From NCBI RefSeq assembly GCF_000315625.1, contig NW_005434625.1:80080-144079 (forward strand): a stretch of 64,000 nucleotides of DNA, written 5' to 3'. The notes beneath the pieces are model-generated. The model was not told the DNA's origin, did no database searches, and saw only the letters and a list, made by a program, of their open reading frames with translations. Within the stretch, counting starts at the first letter, position 1, and every line of letters begins with the position of its first letter. This stretch comes from Guillardia theta CCMP2712 (lineage: Eukaryota; Cryptophyceae; Pyrenomonadales; Geminigeraceae). Positions 56,397-64,000 of this stretch are shown here, in pieces. A program made the translations under genes and the position numbers.

Positions 56397-56834
56397 ATGC
56401 TGGTGTCACGTTGGTGTCGCAGGTGGTTGAAGTTGTCATGCATCTGCAGCATGTCTAAAGGTTTGGAGCTCTGGGATGTCACTGCCGTCATAGCCGCCAG
56501 CGTCACGTGCTCCATCCTGACTTCCCTCGTCTGTCTTGCAGCGTGTCTGGCTCGGCGCCAGCTCTCCTATCCTTTGTGCTCTTGCCATGCCTCGAGCTTC
56601 TTCCTCCTCCTCTTCTCCATCTTCGCTTGCTGGTGTCTCCATTGGTCTCACATGCAGACTTCGCCAGCTCCAGCTCAGGGTTACGCGCTTGCTGCTGGAG
56701 TGCTGGGGGGTACCAGCCTGACCCTGTCGGTCCTGCTGCTCCAGCACTGCTGCCTGCACCTCCTCCCAGGGAGGAACCCCTACGGGATTGTCAACCTAGG
56801 GGAGGAGGAGGAGGAGGAAGGAACAACAGGCTGA
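56397..56834 (+). CDS. Small multi-span membrane protein, unknown
   Basis: 145-residue frame from ATG 56397 (a second ATG at 56451, MSKGLELWDV, is equally possible). Three to four hydrophobic segments: VTAVIAASVTCSILTSLVCL, SFFLLLFSIFACWCLHW, and LAAGVLGGTSLTLSVLLLQH, ending in an acidic EEEEEEGTTG tail. Rich in Cys. No family recognised. It starts directly after the 27-bp minisatellite. A longer, spliced version is possible. Confidence 0.45.
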   Translation: MLVSRWCRRWLKLSCICSMSKGLELWDVTAVIAASVTCSILTSLVCLAACLARRQLSYPLCSCHASSFFLLLFSIFACWCLHWSHMQTSPAPAQGYALAAGVLGGTSLTLSVLLLQHCCLHLLPGRNPYGIVNLGEEEEEEGTTG

Positions 56835-57009
56835 CGACAAGATCGATGTGATCGCTCAGAATTCATTCACGAGGCTGCGATAGATATCTCCTCTCCTCCT
56901 CCTCCTGCTCAGATTGCGCAGCAGAGCCAGTCTGACTGTTTGGTGGCCGACGGAAAATGCCACATCGCCTGCATCACAGGCGTCAGGAGCAGCAGCAGTG
57001 AAGATCCGT

Positions 57010-60000
57010 CACTTGATCGTCTTGCCGCGGCTGCATGCGGTAGGAGTAGTCCGAGGGGAACGCCAGGACGGGGTCAGAGGCGCCTGCGACCAGTCAGTCG
57101 GTCTGATGGAGCAGCGCTCCTGCTCACCATGACGTTCGTCGAAGTGAAAGTTGACCCAATGCCTGCAGACTGTGAGTGAGGACGCAAAAGAAGACGCAAG
57201 GAGGGCAGAGCATGTGCCCTGAGAAAAGGAACCTCTCTCTCCACTTCAAGAAGCGTTTTGACGACAACATCTGCGTGTTGTTCAGAAGTTCTCGAGTGAA
57301 ACACACGAAAAAACGAAGAACAAGAATAAGACAACAAGACACGACAAAGATGAGAACTGAAAGAGAGAGCCTGCAGAACGAGAAGGACAAGACAAGATCA
57401 GACAACAATCACAAACTAGATGCCTGGAAATGATGATCTCGCATCTGATCGTTGCTGACAATGAAAACTTTTCCTGAGCAACTTTCAGTGCGATCAACAA
57501 ATGATCTCAGTTGACCTTTCTGCTTTGAACACCATGCTCCAGCATACAACCAGAACCAATCATCGTTCATCTGTCACGCCATCAACTTTAAAACAGGAAG
57601 AAGGTCCGTCTCCCATCTACTCTCTACTGCCTCCTCCATGGCCTCCTCCATCCTCGCTCCCATCAGCATCTGCACCAACCTTGGGAGGGGTTGAGTAAAG
57701 AATCTTCTCATCTCTCCACCTTTGCACAACCGAAGCTTCTTGCGGCTGAGACGCGAGTGAGGGCACGACAGTCAAGTACCGACGACTCACTTTGTCTTTG
57801 AGCGCGTCTTTGTGGAAATGGCGCTGTGGAAGAGATTCAGACTCTACAGACGAGGGTTGAGATCACCGAGTGCATGACAAGCAGAGGCTTCATCTTCCTC
57901 TCCTTGAACCATTGAACGATCTTGTCGACCTGGTTGTTTGTTCACACAACCCCACCAGCCTCCTCGATCCAATCAAATACCTGCATGTAGCTGAGCTTTT
58001 CTCCTTGATCTGGTCGCAAGCTGTAATCCATAGTCATGCTCGATGTCTTTCGTTATCTCTCGTCGTGTTTCTTCTCTGCCCTCTCTCTCCTGTTGCTCCA
58101 CCTGTAATATCCCACGTTGGCTCCATCGATGATCACATCCGGGAGACTCTGACGTAACAATGAAATCAAGGTCGATAAATTTTAACATTTCTATCATCAT
58201 CTCCATCATCGTATCGGTATCATCGTAATCATTATACATCCTCATCATCCTCTCCACCACCACCACCATCGTCATTGTTATCATTCTTGTCACAATCATC
58301 ATTATCATCCCCATCATCGTAGTGTACATGTCAGCTCACCGATCTGTTAAGCCAGCTCTTGAAAGCATCGAAGGCAGCGGACTAGCGGTAACTTCATTTC
58401 TCTTCGTCTCTCCTCCTGTCAGATGCTCACCTGAGCATCTCCAACTCGAGCGAGCGAATTAATTTGGTCACAGAGCTGCGACAACTCATCCTGAAACCAA
58501 CTGATGAGGGCGAGTAGCATGTCCTAGTCGGGAAAAACAAGCGGAAGAAGAGGAGAGGGAAGAAAAGAGAGATGGTGAGGGGATGTGAGGGAGACGAGTA
58601 GGGGGCGGAAGAATGAGATACTCGAAGCTCAGGAGAGCAGGGGGGGGCAGGGCAAGAGGAAATGCAATGGGGGGAATGAAAAGGAAGGAGTGGGCAATGC
58701 TCATCATCATCACCACCACCATCACCATCACCGAAGTCCTCTTCCTAATCAACATCATCTCCATCATCATCTTCTTCTTAATCGCCATCTTCTTCGTCAT
58801 TTTCCATGATATTCATCATCATCTCCATCATCATCCATAATTGTCATCACTGAAATCTTCCCAATGAGATGGTTATCATGTACCTTGGTGAGATCCAGAG
58901 AAATAAGATTTTTCTTGCATTCAGGACAAAATCCCTGGAGCAAGAGCGTCACTTATTCCTTCATCTTCATCTTCATCTTCATCTTCATCTTTTTATTATC
59001 GAGCCTGATCTACGCCTCACCTTCGGGTCGTTAATGTGAGTGAATTTACATCTGTGAAGCCAGTCAGAGGTCGGAGAGCATTCAAGGGAGGTAGATGAAA
59101 ACAAACATACCTTCGGTCCATCGATTCAAAAACTTGCTGCAAGCACAAGTTGGTGAAGAATCGCAAGATGCAGAGAGAGAACCTTGAGAGATTGAAGAGT
59201 TTCAGGTTGGAGGGAGTAGATAAGCTCCATCATTGCTTCCAACACCTAGACATCGAAGTCAGCAGCACAGAGAGACAAGACGAGGAAACGAGGTTTCTCT
59301 GTCTGTCAATCTTCTCCTTACTTCAAAGATGCGCTTTGTCTTTTTAGTTGCTACACAAGCCTTCGATGAGAGGTGAGGTATGCATCTTGATACTTCAAGA
59401 TCACCTTGATAATGTTCAAGAAATCCTCTTCGAGGAGGTCCACGTCCTTGCCAGCACCTCTCATCTCTCACACCATAAGACCGTCGCTGTGCTTACCTCA
59501 GTCTGCGAGTCCTTGTACACGTCGAACATCGCTTCCATGTCTCTGTTTGTTGCATTGGTCCTTATCATAATCACTCCCTTGCTCACCTGCCGTCGCTGAG
59601 AAGCGCAAATAGCGGCCCGTAAGTTCGCCTGAGATGCTGATTGAGTGGAGATCATAATAAGAGTCAAGGTGCACATGAACATCACAACAAGACCAACAGC
59701 AGCATCATGTTTGACTTCCACGACATCAAAAGATCAACCAAAGTAATTCTACAACCCTAGGCTGACCTCTTCCTATTCACCCGCTCCTCCACCATTCGCG
59801 TCCAAGTTTCAAGAGCTTCTTTGTGTTTGCCTGGAGCGACCGGAGGAGGAATAAATATCCTTCACAACAGGACATCATGCTCTGTCACCTGTACACGAAC
59901 AAAACTTGACGATGCCGGACGCCAAGTTCTTTTCGTCGTTAGAGGTCTGGTGATGGAAGACAAGACAAGACAAGACAGAGACACACCTCTGTCAGTTTGC

Positions 60001-60852
60001 TTTCTCTCATTTCCCGGTTCAACTTGTCAAGCATCTTCTCGCCTTCCTGAAGACCCATCGAGAAAAAATGAATACATGCAATGAAAGAAAAACGATGGGC
60101 GGAAAAGCAGAATGCCAAAACATGGAGAATCAGGACAAAGAAATCTCACAACAGGGCAAGGAAACATTATAACAAGACCAGGTAACATTCAGTAGATAGA
60201 ATTCACCAATATCTCTCAGTAGATAGAATTCACTAATATCCCTCAGTAGATAGAATTCACCAATATCTCTCACCTTCCAGTCATCCTCTCCAGAAGAAGC
60301 GCACAGGTTGAACATTTGAGCGTATCTATACAGTATCAAGAGTGTCAAAGAATCAGTAAGAAACTTGTATTGTCTACTGCTGCTGATCAAGTGTAAAGTT
60401 TTCTGTTTCCATGTCCTTGACGATCTGGTCAGAACATCGTCATCAACACATGAGACACAAGTCATATTGTCACTTCAATCGCTTTCTTGAAGTCTGCATT
60501 CCTCATACAACAATTCAACTTATTCCTGCAACAATATTTCATGGAGACTAACAAATCTTCGGAGTCAGCAAACCGGAATTCATTTCTTCTCCTATCCTCT
60601 TCTGACAGATTTGCCTTGCCACAGGCTCACTCAAGGCAAAACAATTCAAAGCAAAGTCACGTTCTTCTTTTCACGTCTATTTGCTGTAAACCCGCAACGA
60701 CAATGTTAGGAAAGTCATTGCATATGCTTGTCTTCCTCACGTCGTTCTGCAGCTTGTGAGCTGACATCATCACCATCCTTGCGAGGAGTCTTTATCGGGC
60801 GAGATGCTGAGAGTGCAATCAGCAATGACACAAATGTTCCAAGGTTTCTCAT
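57010..60852 (-). CDS. PRORP: Protein-only RNase P (PRORP)
   Basis: Removes 5' leaders from precursor tRNA in organelles or nucleus. Motifs in PRORP order over about 18 exons: PPR part LNCCMRNADFKKAIE, IVKDMETENFTLDQQQ, YAQMFNLCASSGEDDWK, LQEGEKMLDKLNREM, KEALETWTRMVEERVNRK, TYGPLFALLSDGR, NRDMEAMFDVYKDSQTE, DLLEEDFLNIIK, VLEAMMELIYSLQPETLQSL; zinc/central domain GFCPECKKNLISLDLTK; SAAFDAFKSWLNRS; the NYN nuclease LPDVIIDGANVGYY, VDKIVQWFKERKMKPLLVMH, ILYSTPPK, NDDWFWLYAG, VFIVSNDQMRDHHFQ (catalytic Asp residues), SSKRFLKWRERFLFSGH, and the end VNFHFDERHGEQ to GKTIK at 57010. The proposed start (60852, MRNLGTFVSLLIALSAS) looks like a signal peptide, as expected for a plastid-targeted protein in an alga with a complex plastid; this start is uncertain. 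Confidence 0.85.
60190..60270. repeat. 27-bp repeat, three units
   Basis: Three copies of CAGTAGATAGAATTCACCAA plus TATCTCT, in a predicted intron of the PRORP gene. Confidence 0.9.
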
Positions 60853-60902
60853 GAAGTCAACATCAACATCAACCTCTCCCCATCCATTCATCTCCAATCG
60901 TC

Positions 60903-61770
60903 CTAGATCTCACCGTCATCGATCGCGTCAAGTCCCTGCTCGCGCTGACGTTTCAGCCTGTTCCTTTCCTCCCTCATCGCTTGCTGATGTTTCCTTTCCT
61001 GAAGCAGCGTAAGATAGACAGGTACGACCTGGAACAACCTGCTTCTCCTTCTTTTTCCTTTTGATCTCTTCCGGTGTTGATTTCCCAAACCCTTCCTGTA
61101 TTACAAGAGGCATCAGACCCGCAACTTTCCCCTCAAGGTTCCCCGCCTCCTGTCCTCCTCCTTCCTCGCTTCCTCCCTGAGCTCTCCACTCCTTCTCTCA
61201 CCATTGTCTTGTGCCCTGGAGCAAATTTTGACGGAAGCTCCTGGCATGCCGGATAAGCAATCACAATCAACTTCGAATCATTCACACAGATTTTCTGAAT
61301 TGTTTGCCATCTGGGACATCTTTGCCTGTGGCAAATGATCACAGCTTGGAATCAATATACGTCGTTATACCATGTTGTACCACGTGCTAGCATACAAAGA
61401 AATCAGTATGAAGATAAAATTGAGGATGTGACATTTGTATCAAAACAAATATTGCGACGTGCAAGAAACAGGGCGGAGGAGAGGAGAGCGAGAGGGGGGG
61501 GAACGACAAAGTACATGGCAGAAGAGAGGTGCGAGGAGAGACAACGAGATAAGCGAACAGGAGCTGAAGGGAGGGGAGAAATAAGTTGATGCGAGGTGCG
61601 GCGAGGCGACGAACAGAGACAAGGATCAATATGCACAACCTGCTTCGCTCTTTCCATCCTTCCTGTGACGTACAGAGATCTTTTCAGACCTTCATATAAT
61701 CCTCCACGGAAAACGAGGAAGTAGATGGAAACAGCAAGACCAAGCACGATGTGCAAAGATATGCTCTCGT
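60903..61770 (-). CDS. Small single-pass membrane protein with basic C-terminus
   Basis: Exons: WTYPGSLRANESISL with HIVLGLAVSIYFLVFRG (membrane span) and LKRSLYVTGRMERAKQ, ELPSKFAPGHKTM, EGFGKSTPEEIKRKKKEKQ, and ERKHQQAMREERNRLKRQRE ending DAIDDGEI at 60903. The splice sites (for example GTTGTTCC..TTCAG and GTGAGAG..ACAG) keep one frame. The layout is one span followed by a charged helix, typical of small organelle inner-membrane proteins, but no family is recognised. The first exon with the ATG is not resolved. It lies ~50 bp upstream of the PRORP start on the same strand. Confidence 0.5.
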
Positions 61771-61974
61771 TTGCTCGCAACGACCCCGGATATGTCCACT
61801 GCAACTTGAAGCCGTATCAGTACCATGTGTTTCACGTAGTTGGATGCATCACCCTTACCCTCCTGCCCTCCTCCGTGCTATCCCTCTCTTAGCCGTTTCC
61901 TCCTGGCTATCCCTCTCTTCTCAGATACTTGCTCGTACTTCTTCATTGCCCTCTCGCTCTTTCCTGCTACCTTT

Positions 61975-62175
61975 TCCTTCGCTCTCCTCCTCCCTCGCTC
62001 TCCTCCTCCCTCGCTCTCCTCCTCCCTCGCTCTTCTCCTCCCTCGCTCTTCTCCTCCCTCGCTCTCCTCCTCCCTCGCTCTCCTCCTCCCTCGCTCTCCT
62101 CCTCCCTCGCTCTCCTCCTCCCTCGCTCTCCTCCTCCCTCGCTCTTCTCCTCCCTCGCTCTCTCGCCCTCGCTCT
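61975..62175. repeat. 15-bp minisatellite (CTCTCCTCCTCCCTCG)
   Basis: About 13 tandem CTCCTCCCTCGCTCT units. Open frames on both strands across it (Ser/Pro/Leu or Arg/Glu/Gly) are repeat artefacts. Confidence 0.9.
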
Positions 62176-62277
62176 TCCTTCCTTCCACTTCTGGCTACTT
62201 GAGGCGACAGCCTGCGCCGCACGTGCCATTTCTGCTGGGATCCCCCAGCACTTGAGTACTGCAAGTTTAGCTCAAAT

Positions 62278-62372
62278 AAGTAAAGGCAGAGGAGTAAAGG
62301 CAGATGAGTAAAGGCAGATGAGTAAAGGCAGATGAGTAAAGGCAGATGAGTAAAGGCAGATGAGTAAAGGCA
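62278..62372. repeat. 14-bp minisatellite (GAGTAAAGGCAGAT)
   Basis: About seven tandem units. It is followed by a short GC-rich block (62440-62475), an A8 run and a C14 run (about 62537-62550). Confidence 0.9.
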
Positions 62373-62705
62373 GATATCGGAGTCCTTGAAACCTCCGCCG
62401 GTGTCTTGCGGTTCTTCTGTTTTCACTGCTCGGCGAGGCTCCCGGCGGGCCCCGGGCCCCGGGCCGGATCTTGCCTTAGTCACGCTGATGTGCTACTTGA
62501 ACCGGCCCTCACTAAAAAAAAACCATGACCGTACTCCCCCCCCCCCCCCAGAGTACCCCCACCCACTTGAGTATGTAAAGAGAAGTCTCGAATGGACGGG
62601 TACGAAAGTTAAATTGTTGATGTGCCTCACCACCACCCCTCTCTCTGCAACCACCTCTTTCCGTCTGCTGCCCCGACGCCCCAGCATCACCTCTTCTTCG
62701 CTCAG

Positions 62706-63497
62706 ATGCATGGCGATCACCTGCGATTGAACGAGGCTGCTTCCATTGCTCTCGATTTGTATTCATCAACCCAACAGCTGGATCAATACGAAAGACCTGG
62801 ACAAGATGAGATGAACAAGGCAGAGATAGAAACATTGCCGTTCGTATCAGTATGGACCGAGGACGAGGCGGTCATGGATTATTCCTTGGATCACTTTTTA
62901 AATCCTCTTCCAGCAATTTCATCCGAGGAAGTGGGGCTCCAAGGCTCGTGCTCCTCGTCGGTCTGGTCCAGTCAGTCTGCAGAAACTTCAGCTGACATCT
63001 CTACGCAATCATCAACCATGTCAAGCTCCGGATGCTGGAGTGACGCCCGCCGAGCAAAGCATAGCATCTCCTGCCGCAGCAAGACTAAGCTCTCTATCGC
63101 CGAGAAGCTCGCAATCGTCAGCGACTTCGAGCTCAATCGCACCCCGCAGTCCGTCCTTGCTGCTCGCTTCGGAAAGAGCAAGTCTGCCATCTCCAAGATT
63201 CTGCGACCAGACAGCGTGGCGAGGCTGAGGTCGATAGAGAGGATGGGGGTCGAGGCGTCGCAGAGCAGCTGCGCGAGGTCGCACAACGAGGAACTCGAGC
63301 GCAGGCTGCACGAGTACGTGGAGGCCAACCAGCGGGAGTCGCAGTGGAGACTGGAAATACGCAGGAGGGCGGAGGAGGTGGGAAGGGAGCTTGGATTGCT
63401 GGGGTTTCACGCCACCAAGGGGTGGTGCGACCGGTTTATCAGGCGACACGGGTTCGAGCAGAGAGGATGGGGACCGAAGGGACCCACTGCAACATGA
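62706..63497 (+). CDS. CENP-B-type helix-turn-helix DNA-binding protein
   Basis: Predicted 263 residues from ATG 62706 (the first in frame; it follows a CAG and could also be an exon edge). The N-terminal ~110 residues are acidic and Ser-rich. Then comes a Psq/CENP-B N-terminal HTH (KLSIAEKLAIVSDFELNR, SVLAARFGKSKSAISKIL) and a second CENP-B/Tc5-type HTH (ELERRLHEYVEANQRESQ, ELGLLGFHATKGWCDRFIRR, HGFEQRGW). In pogo/Tigger transposases these precede a DDE nuclease domain; here the protein stops right after them, as in CENP-B-derived host proteins or a truncated transposase. DNA binding is likely. The biological role is unknown. Confidence 0.8.
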   Translation: MHGDHLRLNEAASIALDLYSSTQQLDQYERPGQDEMNKAEIETLPFVSVWTEDEAVMDYSLDHFLNPLPAISSEEVGLQGSCSSSVWSSQSAETSADISTQSSTMSSSGCWSDARRAKHSISCRSKTKLSIAEKLAIVSDFELNRTPQSVLAARFGKSKSAISKILRPDSVARLRSIERMGVEASQSSCARSHNEELERRLHEYVEANQRESQWRLEIRRRAEEVGRELGLLGFHATKGWCDRFIRRHGFEQRGWGPKGPTAT

Positions 63498-64000
63498 TAA
63501 GAGTCCTCAGCAGGTTGTAGACTTAGATGGTTTGCAAGTATTGAGCAAATCGAAGGAGAGGAGAAACAATGACATAAGAAGGAGGAACGAGGAGTATGAA
63601 GGCTGGAATGAAAGAGAAAAGTTGTGCTCCTTATACCTTACCTTGTCATCATTCGACAATTTGACGCTTGAGACGCTTGAGAGGGGAGACTAAGAGAAGA
63701 AGAGACGAGGGGAAGTAGACATCGGAGATAGAAATCCTTTGATAGCTCATCTGCCTGGCAGAGAGCAAAAGTCTGCAAGCAACAGGCAAGCACAAGGGAG
63801 CATAGAGAAAAGAGGGGAGAGACTCATAATAGAAACTCAAAAAGAGGGTAGCTTAGACAAAGATAAGCAGCACCACCAAGGTGTGAAGAAAGGAAAAATG
63901 TATATAGAGAGAGAAAGGGAGTTGGGAGAGGGAGAGAGAGAAGAAAAGAGAAGAAGAGATGGTAAGAGAGAGAGGGGAGGGAGAGAAGAGGAGAAGGAGA
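63498..64000. other. GA-rich 3' flank
   Basis: Purine-rich sequence with increasing GAGA content to the window end. No gene recognised. Confidence 0.5.

Noticed and set aside
56940-57179. Plus-strand Cys-containing frame
   Set aside because: It is antisense to the PRORP C-terminal exon, which has clear family motifs.
6645-60852. A tRNA-quality-control gene cluster (DTD2, Aat, PRORP)
   Set aside because: The three genes are 23-25 kb apart with unrelated genes between them. Co-occurrence in one window is weak evidence of linkage.
61878-62483. Arg/Glu/Gly-rich 200-codon frame
   Set aside because: It is the 15-bp and 14-bp minisatellites read through; no start or homology.

Overview
This window is nuclear DNA of an intron-rich, unicellular, ciliated eukaryote. 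The introns are mostly 40-120 bp with GT..AG ends, there are many microsatellites, and genes lie close together on both strands. An axonemal dynein intermediate chain, a tubulin ligase-like protein, a voltage/cyclic-nucleotide channel and SHAQKYF-type Myb and PAS proteins fit a flagellate alga. The style recalls a cryptophyte such as Guillardia theta, but that is an inference from gene content and intron style. No operons, Shine-Dalgarno sites, rRNA, tRNA or CRISPR arrays were recognised. Most gene models were built by hand from splice sites and family motifs, so exon edges are approximate unless base positions are stated.

Left part (1-20 kb): a tandem array of a coiled-coil plus PTC7-like PP2C phosphatase gene (two complete copies flanked by two broken ones), then a D-aminoacyl-tRNA deacylase (DTD2/GEK1 type), a possible secreted protein, an LTR-like relic, two copies of an unknown short gene, a tubulin-tyrosine-ligase-like gene, a JmjC (HSPBAP1-like) gene on the opposite strand, and a CREST-like membrane protein.

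Middle part (20-45 kb): a SHAQKYF Myb protein, a K+ channel with cyclic-nucleotide-binding domain, an EF-hand protein, an F-box cyclin (cyclin F-like), a leucyl/phenylalanyl-tRNA-protein transferase (Aat) whose gene model carries a CUE-like domain upstream, a 5-kb gene-poor stretch with a decayed chromodomain integrase and an LTR-like sequence, a PAS-domain gene, a 2H phosphoesterase (LENG9-like) and a coiled-coil gene.

Right part (45-64 kb): dynein intermediate chain DNAI1, an 11-copy 57-bp minisatellite, an unknown membrane-anchored protein, an unknown possibly PAS-like ORF, a pectin acetylesterase/Notum-type hydrolase, a small multi-span membrane protein, a protein-only RNase P (PRORP), a small single-pass membrane protein and a CENP-B-type DNA-binding protein.

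The genes do not form one pathway. Three of them (DTD2, Aat, PRORP) act on tRNA. Dispersed GC-rich islands and GGGTGGGGTA-rich segments separate the gene clusters and look like old repeat families. The items most worth follow-up are the CUE-Aat model, the paired short unknown genes at 11.4/12.9 kb, the phosphatase array, and the minisatellite that is open in long frames on both strands.
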